The notes below the pieces were generated by a model that made no database searches, was not told the origin of the DNA, and was given only the letters and a program-made list of their open reading frames with translations. Both the position numbers and the translations under genes were made by a program. Source: an uncultured Geobacteraceae bacterium (GTDB lineage: Bacteria; Desulfobacterota; Desulfuromonadia; Geobacterales; CAIOGM01). Taken from it: a DNA stretch of 34,989 bases. Positions 25,110 to 32,939 of the stretch are shown piece by piece. The stretch's first letter is position 1; the number at the start of each line of letters is the position of its first letter. The DNA is taken from positions 1 through 34,989 of the forward strand of contig CAIUUR010000017.1 of NCBI GenBank assembly GCA_903902345.1, in the 5' to 3' direction.

Positions 25110-25137
25110 AGTGTAGTCCATCGGGAATTTCATGCAA
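25110..25137 (-). promoter_or_regulatory. Candidate promoter for the homocysteine methyltransferase unit
   Basis: On the - strand TTGCAT (25137-25132) and TACACT (25115-25110) are separated by 16 nt, about 40 nt upstream of the ATG at 25069. Confidence 0.4.
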
Positions 25138-25145
25138 GAAAATTC

Positions 25146-25173
25146 TTGATGCCGGAGAGTATCTCCCTATAAC
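25146..25173 (+). promoter_or_regulatory. Candidate promoter for the AsmA/DUF748-like gene
   Basis: TTGATG (25146-25151) and TATAAC (25168-25173) are separated by 16 nt, about 80 nt upstream of ATG 25253, back to back with the divergent promoter. Confidence 0.45.
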
Positions 25174-25252
25174 GGCTTCCGGATCACCGAACTCCATGGC
25201 GGAGTGCTTTTCCCGGGATGAACGGTTGAAACCTGGGTCAAAGAGTCGTATC

Positions 25253-26407
25253 ATGTTATCCATGAAATTTTTTCTCAGTCCGCGGATACTGCGACTTCTC
25301 CTGCTGTTCATTGTCACCGTCGTTTTTTTAGCCGTGGCCGCCCTGTTCTGGTTATCCCGTAATCTGACCCATCTTCTGGAGCAGGCTCTTCGTCGGACCT
25401 ATGGCCAGGAATTGTCACTGGGGAGGGTAGAGGCGGGGTGGAACCGGGTGCTCCTCCATGATCTCCGCCTGAAACGTCCGGAAGGGGGAGCCGGTGGCGA
25501 CCGGATCAGCATTGAACGGGTGGTCATAACTCCGCGGTTCGGTGCGCTCTTCTCCCGGCGGATCGAAATCGACCTGCTCCGGTTGGAGCATCCTCGGTTG
25601 CTGATTGAGATTGCTCCGGACGGGACTCTCATCTACCCCCTGACTCCCCGCTCTGTCGATCTCCCGGCGGGTGGTGGAACGGTTAAGCCTCCTCTCCCCC
25701 TGATCATTGGCCGGATCGAGATCGATAAGGGTGAGCTTATCTTTCTGGACAGGAGCAGTGAGCGGCTCAGGATGCCCGGGGTCAGCAATCCCAGGGAGGG
25801 GTATCATCTCCTGCCACTGACCGGCATCTGGTTTCATACCGGGCCCCTGGGGTTTCCCCTGAAGGGTGGCTCTCTCCCCGTCTCCCTGTTCCTGGCGGCG
25901 CCGGGACCGGGGAGCCTGAGAGTTGCCGGAACGTTCGATCCCGTCACCCTGGATGCCGCGCTGAAGATTACCCTCCGCCACTGGGATCTTACCAGGCTAC
26001 GCCCCTACTACCTCAAACCCGATAGTCTCAATGTCACCCGGGGCTTTTTGGATGGTGACGCTACAGTGGATATTGTCGCTAAGAAGCTGCATGCCCCGGG
26101 AGAAATCCGGATCAGGGGGCTTGAACTGGAACGACATGGTGGTCAGGGGAGGCTTCTTGGACTGTCGGCCAAGGCATTTTTGTCCGTCATGAAGAATGAT
26201 AACGGGGAGATTGTCGCCCCCTTCCTGCTGGACGGCGATCTGAACAACCCCCGGTACAAGGTGCGCCAGTCGCTGGTGGAGCAGATCGGCGGGGGGATGG
26301 CGCACAAACTGGGGGTGCCGGTGGTTTCTGATGTGGGGAGTGGGATCATCGACCTGGGGAAAAAGGGGATAGGGGGGATCAGGAGCCTCTTCGGGGGGAG
26401 GAAGTGA
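25253..26407 (+). CDS. AsmA-like / DUF748-type membrane-anchored protein
   Basis: 384 aa from ATG 25253 (or 381 from ATG 25262); the 50 upstream residues in the track lack hydrophobic character and a ribosome binding site, and the promoter candidate falls inside them. A single N-terminal transmembrane helix (about residues 13-34) is followed by a periplasmic beta-rich region with alternating IEIDxxRLExP, IGRIEIDKGELIF and FLDGDATVDIVAKKLHAPGEIRI repeats, typical of AsmA/DUF748 proteins. Relatives (YhdP, TamB, AsmA) are bridge-like proteins linked to lipid transport or outer-membrane homeostasis; the role here is inferred. Divergent from the homocysteine methyltransferase gene. Confidence 0.75.
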   Translation: MLSMKFFLSPRILRLLLLFIVTVVFLAVAALFWLSRNLTHLLEQALRRTYGQELSLGRVEAGWNRVLLHDLRLKRPEGGAGGDRISIERVVITPRFGALFSRRIEIDLLRLEHPRLLIEIAPDGTLIYPLTPRSVDLPAGGGTVKPPLPLIIGRIEIDKGELIFLDRSSERLRMPGVSNPREGYHLLPLTGIWFHTGPLGFPLKGGSLPVSLFLAAPGPGSLRVAGTFDPVTLDAALKITLRHWDLTRLRPYYLKPDSLNVTRGFLDGDATVDIVAKKLHAPGEIRIRGLELERHGGQGRLLGLSAKAFLSVMKNDNGEIVAPFLLDGDLNNPRYKVRQSLVEQIGGGMAHKLGVPVVSDVGSGIIDLGKKGIGGIRSLFGGRK

Positions 26408-26427
26408 CGGACCGTTACCATGAGCGT

Positions 26428-26456
26428 TTGCATTTCTCGGCGGCCTATGGTAGGAA
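26428..26456 (+). promoter_or_regulatory. Candidate sigma70 promoter for rlmN
   Basis: TTGCAT (26428-26433) and TAGGAA (26451-26456) are separated by 17 nt, 33 nt upstream of the rlmN ATG. Confidence 0.5.
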
Positions 26457-26489
26457 CTCAAAAGTTTTTATGCGGGAGCAAGGAGCAGC

Positions 26490-27530
26490 ATGGCAAAGAC
26501 CGACCTGAAAAATTTCACCCTTCCCGAGCTGGAGGCATTCCTTTCCGGCCAGGGTAAGGAGCGTTTCCGGGCGACCCAGATCTTCAAATGGCTCTACCAG
26601 AAGGATGCACAAAGTTTTGAGGAAATGACCAATCTTTCCAAGGATTTGCGAGCTGAACTGGAGAATACGGCCTGTATCAGCAACCTGGAACCGGCCACGG
26701 TGGAGGTGGGGAGCGACGGTACCCGCAAGTACCTCTTCCTGTTGGAGGATGGCGCCGGTGTGGAATCGGTTGTCATTCCCGATGAGGGGCGCAACACCCT
26801 CTGTATCTCCTCCCAGGCGGGGTGCGCCATGGGATGCGAATTCTGTCTCACCGGAACCTACAACCTGACCCGCAATCTCACTACGGCGGAGATCATCGGT
26901 CAGGTTTGCGCCATCAAACGGGAGGTGGAGATCCGCAACGTCGTTTTCATGGGGATGGGTGAACCGCTGCATAACCTGGACAACGTCATCCGTGCGCTCC
27001 AGATCATGGTTGACGGCAACGGTCTTCAACTCTCCAACCGGCGGGTGACGGTTTCCACCTGCGGTCTTGTTCCCGAGATGGCCCGTCTGGGACGGGAGGT
27101 TATCTCCAACCTGGCCATCTCTCTCAACGCCACCACCGACGAGCTGCGTGACCGGATCATGCCGATCAATCGCCGCTATCCGTTGAAGGTGCTGCTGCAG
27201 GCCTGCCGGGAGTTCCCGCTTCCTTCCCGGCGCAAGCTGACCTTCGAGTATGTCCTGCTGGGAGGGATTAACGACTCCCTGGCCGATGCCAAGCGGCTCC
27301 TGAAGCTGATCCACGGTATTCCAGCCAAGGTGAACCTGATCCCGTTCAACGAGCACCAGGGATGCGACTTTATTGCGCCAACACAGGCTGCCATCGACAT
27401 TTTTCACGCCCATCTCCTGGCCCATAATGTGACGGTTATCACCCGGGACAGTCGGGGAGGGGACATCTCGGCAGCTTGCGGACAGCTGAAGGGAAGACTG
27501 GCGGAAAAGAGTGTGAATGGTGAAGGGTGA
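26490..27530 (+). CDS. rlmN: Dual-specificity 23S rRNA/tRNA adenine-C2 methyltransferase RlmN
   Basis: 346 aa. The radical-SAM cluster motif CxxxCxxC is at Cys112, Cys116 and Cys119 (GCAMGCEFC), followed by GMGEPLHN; the C-terminal SAACGQL carries the mechanistic cysteine, and [11 protein letters not shown] near the start is the family N-terminal signature. It methylates A2503 of 23S rRNA and A37 of some tRNAs. GGAGCAAGGAG precedes the ATG. The stop lies 3 bp before a run of GTAGGGGC palindromes shared with the convergent helicase gene. Confidence 0.96.
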   Translation: MAKTDLKNFTLPELEAFLSGQGKERFRATQIFKWLYQKDAQSFEEMTNLSKDLRAELENTACISNLEPATVEVGSDGTRKYLFLLEDGAGVESVVIPDEGRNTLCISSQAGCAMGCEFCLTGTYNLTRNLTTAEIIGQVCAIKREVEIRNVVFMGMGEPLHNLDNVIRALQIMVDGNGLQLSNRRVTVSTCGLVPEMARLGREVISNLAISLNATTDELRDRIMPINRRYPLKVLLQACREFPLPSRRKLTFEYVLLGGINDSLADAKRLLKLIHGIPAKVNLIPFNEHQGCDFIAPTQAAIDIFHAHLLAHNVTVITRDSRGGDISAACGQLKGRLAEKSVNGEG

Positions 27531-27533
27531 AAC

Positions 27534-27662
27534 GTAGGGGCACGGCATGCCGCGCCCGTGTTGGCGGTGAAGGGATTGTGGTCGTAGGGGCGAACGGCGT
27601 TCGCCCGGGGTGTGTGACAATTGTGGTGACTTTGAACAGGGGCGTATGCCATACGCCCCTAC
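27534..27662. repeat. Cluster of three GTAGGGGC-family palindromes
   Basis: Unit 1 at 27534-27560 (GTAGGGGCACGGC-AT-GCCGCGCCCGTG, imperfect stem), unit 2 at 27584-27607 (stem GGGCGAAC/GTTCGCCC, perfect 8 bp), unit 3 at 27638-27660 (AGGGGCGTATG/CATACGCCCCT, perfect 11 bp). The outer GGGGC core is constant while the inner arms differ and remain complementary. All lie between the convergent rlmN and DEAD-box genes. Confidence 0.85.
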
Positions 27663-27675
27663 GAAAATCATCGTT

Positions 27676-27719
27676 GAACGGCAGAGGCCGGACAGATTTC
27701 TGTCCGGCCTCTGCCGTTC
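27676..27719. terminator. Perfect 20-bp hairpin between rlmN and the DEAD-box gene
   Basis: GAACGGCAGAGGCCGGACAG (27676-27695) pairs perfectly with its complement at 27700-27719 across an ATTT loop. The T-tract is modest on either side (GTTTCTATG on +, GATGATTTTCG on -), so it is a probable bidirectional terminator with imperfect tails. Confidence 0.65.
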
Positions 27720-27754
27720 CGGCTCGTTTCTATGTTTCGTCTGCTTCCGGGGCG

Positions 27755-29110
27755 TTACTGGGTGCGACGGCTCCGGTATTCCACAACCACCGGGCCATGG
27801 CCTCTTTCTGCAGGACGGGCTGAACGCTCATCTCTTCCCTGCCACGGTTTTTCCTGGGGCCTAGCCGATCCTCCGGGACCGTTGCTGCGTGGGGAAAATC
27901 CCTTGCCGCGGGTGGGGGGGCCAGAGGTCCCCTTCCGCCCGTAGCTGTTACCCGAGGAAGGGCGATGGAGGGAGGTCATCGGCTCCAGCCCCGGGATGAT
28001 GTGTACCGGAACTTTGTTGCCGATGAAGCGCTCGATCTTGTCCAGATAGGCCCGTTCCGAAGCTGAGACGAAGGAGATGGCGATGCCGTTGACCCCGGCG
28101 CGGCCGGTACGACCGATCCGGTGGACATAGTCCTCGGCGAAACGGGGAATGTCGAAGTTGATGACATGGCTGACGCCGGAGACGTCCAGGCCTCGGGCGG
28201 CCACATCGGTGGCCACGAGGAGTCGGAGCCGTCCCCCCTTCATCCGGGCGATGGTCTTGTTCCGCGCATTCTGATTCATGTCGCCATGCAGGGCAGCCAC
28301 GGCGTGACCTTCACCCAGCAGTTCCCTGGCCAGATCGTCGGCGTCCTTCTTGGTCGCCGAGAAGATGATGGCCCGGGTAAGAGTATCGTCGGCGATGAGG
28401 TTCCGGAGCAGCTCCTTCTTATGGCTGAGATTGTCGGCCACGTGGAGGCGCTGTTCGATCAGTTCCTGGGCCGGCTGGTCCCCGGAGAGTTCGATCCGTT
28501 GCGGATTTTTGAGCATCCTCTGGGCAAGACGCGCCAGGGTGGAGTCCATGGTGGCGGTGAAGAGCAGCGTCTGGCGCTCCTTCGGTGCGGCGGCCACGAT
28601 GGCGTCCACGTCATCGCTGAATCCCATGTCCAGCATCCGGTCGGCTTCGTCCAGAATCAGGAGTTCCATGCGGCTAAAGGAGACGCTCCCTCGGGCCATA
28701 TGGTCGACGAGACGTCCCGGTGTGGCCACAAGAATGTCCAGCGGCGCGGCGAGAAGTCGAAACTGTTCGCGGTAAGGCATCCCCCCCACGATGGAACCGC
28801 AGCGGAGTTTCATCCCCTTGCCGTAGCTGCGGGCCGCTTCCATGACCTGACTGGCCAGTTCACGCGTGGGGGTGAGAACCAACACCCGTGGCCCGTTGCC
28901 GGGGAGCGTGGAGCGGAGCGCCAGGCGTTCCAGCGCCGGGAGCACGAAGGCCGCAGTCGTGCCGGTGCCGGTGCGGGCCGTGGCAATGATGTCGTTGCCG
29001 GCCATGACGAGGGGGATTGCCTGTTCCTGAATGGGGGTGGGGGTGGTGTAGCCGCAAGTCGTCACCGCCGAGAGGATGACCGGATTGAGGCCAAGTTCTT
29101 CGAATGTCAT
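27755..29110 (-). CDS. DEAD-box RNA helicase with an altered Walker A motif
   Basis: 451 aa: core helicase about 1-365 plus a glycine/arginine-rich tail. Q motif PTPIQEQ (24-30, Gln28), PTRELA, LVATPGR, DEAD in LILDEADRML, FTATMD in place of SAT, ATDVAARGLD and HRIGRTGR are present. Motif I, normally A-x-TGxGKT, reads ARTGTGTT (45-52): the ATP-binding lysine is Thr51, encoded ACG (28960-28958), one base from AAG lysine. That should strongly reduce ATP hydrolysis unless it is a sequencing error. RhlE/CsdA-like in other features. AAGGAA precedes the ATG; a long leader (about 220 nt) is predicted upstream, as for cold-inducible helicases. Confidence 0.92.
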   Translation of the reverse strand: MTFEELGLNPVILSAVTTCGYTTPTPIQEQAIPLVMAGNDIIATARTGTGTTAAFVLPALERLALRSTLPGNGPRVLVLTPTRELASQVMEAARSYGKGMKLRCGSIVGGMPYREQFRLLAAPLDILVATPGRLVDHMARGSVSFSRMELLILDEADRMLDMGFSDDVDAIVAAAPKERQTLLFTATMDSTLARLAQRMLKNPQRIELSGDQPAQELIEQRLHVADNLSHKKELLRNLIADDTLTRAIIFSATKKDADDLARELLGEGHAVAALHGDMNQNARNKTIARMKGGRLRLLVATDVAARGLDVSGVSHVINFDIPRFAEDYVHRIGRTGRAGVNGIAISFVSASERAYLDKIERFIGNKVPVHIIPGLEPMTSLHRPSSGNSYGRKGTSGPPTRGKGFSPRSNGPGGSARPQEKPWQGRDERSARPAERGHGPVVVEYRSRRTQ

Positions 29111-29337
29111 GCAAGTTCCTTTATAAATGGTGTCGAGAAAGGCGTGCGCGAGCCGCGGGACCGGAAACTCCGGAGGTCCTGAGGAAAAGCGGGGAGACGC
29201 AGGCAGGCTGTACGGAAAATCTTCGCCTGCCGAGCGTGCTGCGTTATCGTGAAGTGATAGCAGGGGGGCGGGAAGCGATGATCAAAAGAAAACAGCGGAC
29301 ACCGTACCGCTGTTCGTGTGGTTACAGTCCATCGAAC
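29111..29337 (-). other. Long structured 5' leader of the DEAD-box gene
   Basis: This is most of a 333-base gap between divergent genes. Hairpins are visible: CCGGA-AAC-TCCGG (29161-29173) and GGCAGGC/GCCTGCC (29202-29208 with 29225-29231). No gene is supported; a 31-codon + strand ORF at 29278-29373 lies across the - strand promoter and leader. Confidence 0.45.
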
Positions 29338-29366
29338 ACTATACTGGGTTATTTCAGGGAATGCAA
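29338..29366 (-). promoter_or_regulatory. Sigma70 promoter for the DEAD-box gene
   Basis: On the - strand TTGCAT (29366-29361) and TATAGT (29343-29338) are separated by 17 nt, implying a leader of about 220 nt. Confidence 0.6.
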
Positions 29367-29380
29367 GGGATAAATTTTTA

Positions 29381-29409
29381 TTGAACTTTGCCGGGGAAAT
29401 CCGTAAAGT
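29381..29409 (+). promoter_or_regulatory. Sigma70 promoter for mtnP
   Basis: TTGAAC (29381-29386) and TAAAGT (29404-29409) are separated by 17 nt, 34 nt upstream of the mtnP ATG and back to back with the helicase promoter. Confidence 0.6.
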
Positions 29410-29443
29410 TCACTGCTACCGTTAATCGTTCAGAGGAGTCTTC

Positions 29444-30307
29444 ATGTCCATACCCACCATAGGTGTTATCGGCGGCAGTGGTCTTTACGAAATGGAGGGG
29501 ATGTCCGACATCCGGTCAGTGACGGTGGAGACCCCTTTCGGTGCGCCCTCCGACGACTTCGTCACCGGTATCCTGGACGGGGTGCGAATGGTCTTTCTCC
29601 CCCGCCACGGTCGCGGCCACCGGTTCCTGCCATCGGAAGTCAACTATCGCGCCAACATCTGGGGAATGAAAAAATTGGGTGTTCAGCGGATCATCTCGGT
29701 CTCGGCGGTGGGGAGCATGAAAGAGGAGATCGTTCCCGGCCACATCGTCATTCCGGATCAGTTCATCGATCGGACAAAGGGGATTCGGAAAGATACCTTC
29801 TTTGGCGAAGGGGTGGTGGGGCATGTTCAGTTCGCCGACCCGCTCTGCTCCGACCTCTCCGGATGGCTTTATGATGCGGCCGTAGCTGCGGGGGCTACGG
29901 TACACAAAGGGGGGACATACCTCTGCATGGAGGGGCCGGCCTTTTCCACCCGGGCGGAGTCATTCATGTATCGCTCCTTCGGGGCATCGGTCATCGGCAT
30001 GACCAATCTCACCGAGGCGAAGCTGGCCCGGGAGGGAGAGATTTGCTACGGGACCATTGCCCTATCCACGGACTACGACTGTTGGCACGAAACGCATGAC
30101 GATGTCTCCATTGAGGCGATTATGGAGATCATCCGGAGTAACGTGACCACTGCCAAGAACATCATCCGCCATGCCATCGGCAAGATCGGTGGGAACCGTT
30201 CCTGCCCCTGCGCCTCGGCGCTTCAGTACGCGGTCATTACCGACCGGAGCATGATTCCGGCGGCGACCAGGGAGAAGCTGGAACTTATAATCGGAAACTA
30301 TCTTTAG
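29444..30307 (+). CDS. mtnP: S-methyl-5'-thioadenosine phosphorylase (MTAP)
   Basis: 287 aa, the family length. GVIGGSGLYE at the start, PRHGRGHR and NYRANIW in the phosphate/nucleoside site, CMEGPAFSTRAES near 165-177 and IGMTNLTEAKLARE are the MTAP/PNP signatures. It cleaves methylthioadenosine with phosphate to adenine and methylthioribose-1-phosphate, recycling the by-product of polyamine and quorum-signal synthesis. GAGGAG precedes the ATG. The PfkB-type kinase follows after 12 bp. Some relatives act on inosine or adenosine instead, so specificity is by homology. Confidence 0.93.
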   Translation: MSIPTIGVIGGSGLYEMEGMSDIRSVTVETPFGAPSDDFVTGILDGVRMVFLPRHGRGHRFLPSEVNYRANIWGMKKLGVQRIISVSAVGSMKEEIVPGHIVIPDQFIDRTKGIRKDTFFGEGVVGHVQFADPLCSDLSGWLYDAAVAAGATVHKGGTYLCMEGPAFSTRAESFMYRSFGASVIGMTNLTEAKLAREGEICYGTIALSTDYDCWHETHDDVSIEAIMEIIRSNVTTAKNIIRHAIGKIGGNRSCPCASALQYAVITDRSMIPAATREKLELIIGNYL

Positions 30308-30319
30308 GAGCAGGATTTT

Positions 30320-31249
30320 ATGAGTATTGTTGTCGTCGGCACCGTTGCGTTTGATACCGTGGAAACCCCCTTCGGTCGAGGGGAAAACGTTCTGGGTGGT
30401 TCGGCCACCTACTTTTCCACTTCGGCCAGTTTTTTTACTGACGTGAGTCTTGTGGCGGTGGTGGGAGAGGATTTCCCCGAAGAGCACATCGCCTTTCTCA
30501 AGTCACGAGACATAGATACGTCGGGGTTGTCCCGGATTCCCGGCAAGACTTTCCACTGGAGCGGCAGATACGGCTATGACCTGAATGAGGCCCAGACTCT
30601 GGATACGCAGCTCAATGTCCTGATGGAGTTTCGCCCCAACCTCCCCGAAAGCTACCGCGACGCGGAGTATCTCTTCCTTGCCAATATCGATCCCGATCTG
30701 CAACTTGAGGTGCTGAGCCAGGTCCGCAAGCCCCGGTTGGTGGCATGTGACACCATGAACTTCTGGATCTCCTCCAAACCGGAGGCGCTCCGGGAGGTGC
30801 TCCGGAAGGTGGACATCGTTGTCATCAACGAAGGAGAGGCGCGCCAGTTTACCGGTGAGGCCAATCTGGTGAAGGCGGCCCGCCGGATCGTGGCGTTGGG
30901 GTGCAAGCGTCTGGTGGTCAAGCGGGGGGAGTACGGGGTCCTCATGTTCACCGCCGATTCGCTCTTTGCCGCGCCGGCCTACCCGCTGGAGGAGGTTTTC
31001 GATCCCACCGGCGCCGGCGATACCTTCGCCGGGGGGCTCATGGGGTATCTGGCCAACACGGGTAACATCTCCGATGAAGGGGTCCGGCAGGCCATCGTTT
31101 TCGGCAGTGTCATGGCCTCCTTTAATGTGGAGGATTTCAGCCTCAACCGGATGAAGCGGCTCTCCTACCCGGAAATCGAGAGTCGATATCGGAGTTTCAA
31201 GGCATTGACCCATTTTCAGGGGCTTCCCGATGGTCCGGTTTCAGTATAG
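30320..31249 (+). CDS. PfkB-family carbohydrate/nucleoside kinase
   Basis: 309 aa ribokinase-like kinase. LGGSATYFS near residues 25-33 matches the substrate-binding GG region and DPTGAGDTFAGG at 228-239 is PfkB signature 2 with the catalytic aspartate Asp234. Substrate is not evident; adenosine or a sugar are possibilities. Its tight spacing to mtnP (TAGGAGCAGG ribosome binding site overlapping the mtnP stop) implies the same transcript and a link to nucleoside salvage. MTAP already yields a phosphorylated methylthioribose, so it is not needed as a methylthioribose kinase. Confidence 0.9.
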   Translation: MSIVVVGTVAFDTVETPFGRGENVLGGSATYFSTSASFFTDVSLVAVVGEDFPEEHIAFLKSRDIDTSGLSRIPGKTFHWSGRYGYDLNEAQTLDTQLNVLMEFRPNLPESYRDAEYLFLANIDPDLQLEVLSQVRKPRLVACDTMNFWISSKPEALREVLRKVDIVVINEGEARQFTGEANLVKAARRIVALGCKRLVVKRGEYGVLMFTADSLFAAPAYPLEEVFDPTGAGDTFAGGLMGYLANTGNISDEGVRQAIVFGSVMASFNVEDFSLNRMKRLSYPEIESRYRSFKALTHFQGLPDGPVSV

Positions 31250-31259
31250 GCCTATTTGG

Positions 31260-31288
31260 TTGACTTTATTAAATTTGCTTGTTATGGT
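31260..31288 (+). promoter_or_regulatory. Sigma70 promoter for the TPR lipoprotein/RodZ-like unit
   Basis: TTGACT (31260-31265) and TATGGT (31283-31288) are separated by 17 nt in an AT-rich gap just after the kinase gene. This position inside the tracked ORF supports the later translation start. Confidence 0.55.
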
Positions 31289-31322
31289 GCTGAATGGCAA
31301 ATTCCGGGCAATCAGGATGATG

Positions 31323-32066
31323 ATGAAACCAGGCCGTAGAGGGTGTCTCCTGCTCGCGTTGCTGCTCTCGGGCTGTGCCGCCGGCGCCAAGGTAAAAAAA
31401 GAAGCGTCCTATCATTACCAGATGGGAGTGTCGTATCTGCATGAGCGAAACTACACGTCCGCACTCACCGAACTGACCGAGGGAAGCAGGCTGACTCCCG
31501 AAGATCCGGACCTACTCTTCAATCTGGGGTTGGCCTACTATTACAAGAATCAATACCCAGCGGCCGAACAGCGCTTTCTGGAGGCAGTGACCCTCCGGAA
31601 GGAGTTTTCCTTGGCCCGCAACTATCTCGGCGACACCTACCTGAGAATGAAACGGTGGGATGACGCCATCGCCCAGTTTACTATTGTCAGCGAGGATCTC
31701 TTTTCCACCGAACAGGAAAATGCAGGGATCAACCTGGGAATGGCCTATCTGGGCAAGGGGGAAACAGCCATGGCCTTATCCGTTCTTCGTTCGCAAGTTG
31801 CCGCAAATCCTCAAAATCCGACGGCGCATCTGTTCCTTGGACGGGCTTATTTCGCCGAGGGGAAGTTCAAGCTGGCCATGGAGGAGTACCGGGAAGCCCT
31901 CCGGATCGTCCCTGACTACGCCGAAGCCCAGTATTATCTGGGGCTTGCCTGCCAGAAGGCCGGTCTGTCCGAGGAGGCACGGATCGCCTTTGGCGAAGTG
32001 GTTCGCCTGGCGCCCTACTCCGAACTGGGACGGCTTTCCCGAGAGCAGTACGGTGGGGTAAAATGA
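31323..32066 (+). CDS. TPR-repeat lipoprotein (PilF/PilW-like)
   Basis: About 247 aa from the third of three consecutive ATG codons (31317, 31320, 31323), chosen because AGGA is 5 nt before it. The lipoprotein signal LLALLLSGC ends in the lipidated cysteine about 18 residues from the start. About six TPR units follow (for example YHYQMGVSYLHERNYTSALT, LLFNLGLAYYYKNQYPAAEQ, AHLFLGRAYFAEGKFKLAME). Similar lipoproteins (PilF/PilW) support type IV pilus secretin assembly, but no pilus genes are adjacent, so this function is a guess. The RodZ-like gene follows after 7 bp. Confidence 0.82.
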   Translation: MKPGRRGCLLLALLLSGCAAGAKVKKEASYHYQMGVSYLHERNYTSALTELTEGSRLTPEDPDLLFNLGLAYYYKNQYPAAEQRFLEAVTLRKEFSLARNYLGDTYLRMKRWDDAIAQFTIVSEDLFSTEQENAGINLGMAYLGKGETAMALSVLRSQVAANPQNPTAHLFLGRAYFAEGKFKLAMEEYREALRIVPDYAEAQYYLGLACQKAGLSEEARIAFGEVVRLAPYSELGRLSREQYGGVK

Positions 32067-32073
32067 GGATGTC

Positions 32074-32877
32074 GTGGCAGATGAAGCAAGCAATGTTGTG
32101 ATGCCGGGGGGGACGTTGCGGGTGGCGCGGGAAATACGCGGAATCTCCCTGGAGGAGGCCGCCCGTCAGACCTGCATCGGTATCACGTATCTGAGAGCGC
32201 TGGAGGCTGACAGATATGAGGAGTTGCCGAACCCGGCCTACGTCAAAGGGATCCTCAGGAGCTATGCCCGGATGCTCGGGATTTCACCGGAACCACTTAT
32301 TGACTGCTACACACACGGCCTGGAGCCGGCTGAGCAGGAGAAAGAGGGTTCCGGGGTTCGCTCCGTACCCCTGGACTCAAAAACGAGATTTCTGCTGCTG
32401 TTCATCGGTTTCATGGTCTGCGCCGGATACCTGTTGGCCCAGCGGGATACCGGCCGTGAACTCCCTTTCGTTTCCGGGGAACAGATGATGGCGACTGCTC
32501 TCCCTCCACAGATGGTACTGCCGCCTCGGACGTCGCATCCCCGACACGTATCTTTCCCGGTTGCCCCGGCGACAGTTTCCTCCGTGGAGGACGATTCGGC
32601 GGAAAGTGTCGCTACGCCCCTGCCAAGTAAATCAGTCCTCAAGGCGAAGATCCTTGCCGAGTGCCAATTGACCATGACCATTGACGATATGCCGTCCCAG
32701 CAGTACGATCTGAAACCGGGAGACCAGGTGGAGTGGATTGGGGAGAGGTACTTCGCCCTGGAGATGACCAACGCCGGCGCCGCTCGGGTTAGATTAAACG
32801 GCAAGAGGCTTCCACCCCTTGGCAAGGGGGAAGAAGCCGTAAGCGTCGTGATTACGGCGGACGGCCAGATCCAATAA
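32074..32877 (+). CDS. RodZ-like protein: HTH, one TM helix, C-terminal DUF4115
   Basis: 267 aa from GTG 32074, supported by GAGGAT 6-8 nt upstream. An Xre/Cro-like HTH (residues about 13-75, with RVAREIRGISLEEAARQTCI and YVKGILRSYARMLGI) is the RodZ N-terminal domain; a transmembrane helix lies near 107-121; a Pro/Ser-rich linker follows, then a DUF4115 beta domain (about 192-267). RodZ links MreB to the membrane in cell shape; mreB is not in this window, so an assignment to shape control is by domain order only. Co-transcribed with the TPR lipoprotein. Confidence 0.85.
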   Translation: MADEASNVVMPGGTLRVAREIRGISLEEAARQTCIGITYLRALEADRYEELPNPAYVKGILRSYARMLGISPEPLIDCYTHGLEPAEQEKEGSGVRSVPLDSKTRFLLLFIGFMVCAGYLLAQRDTGRELPFVSGEQMMATALPPQMVLPPRTSHPRHVSFPVAPATVSSVEDDSAESVATPLPSKSVLKAKILAECQLTMTIDDMPSQQYDLKPGDQVEWIGERYFALEMTNAGAARVRLNGKRLPPLGKGEEAVSVVITADGQIQ

Positions 32878-32939
32878 TACAGCCATCCGCCACAGTGCAG
32901 CGGTGGGGATATTGCCGGACCAGACCCAGGAGGAAAACC

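Noticed and set aside
27534-27719. Possible CRISPR array from clustered repeats
   Set aside because: Repeats are palindromes of differing sequence with irregular spacing and no spacers or cas genes.
28121-29182. 353-aa + strand ORF
   Set aside because: Antisense to the DEAD-box helicase; His/Gly-rich shadow sequence.
29278-29373. 31-codon + strand ORF with three cysteines and a GGGCGGGAAG-like ribosome binding site
   Set aside because: It lies across the - strand helicase promoter and leader, ends before the mtnP promoter, and has no promoter of its own; kept only as a remote possibility.
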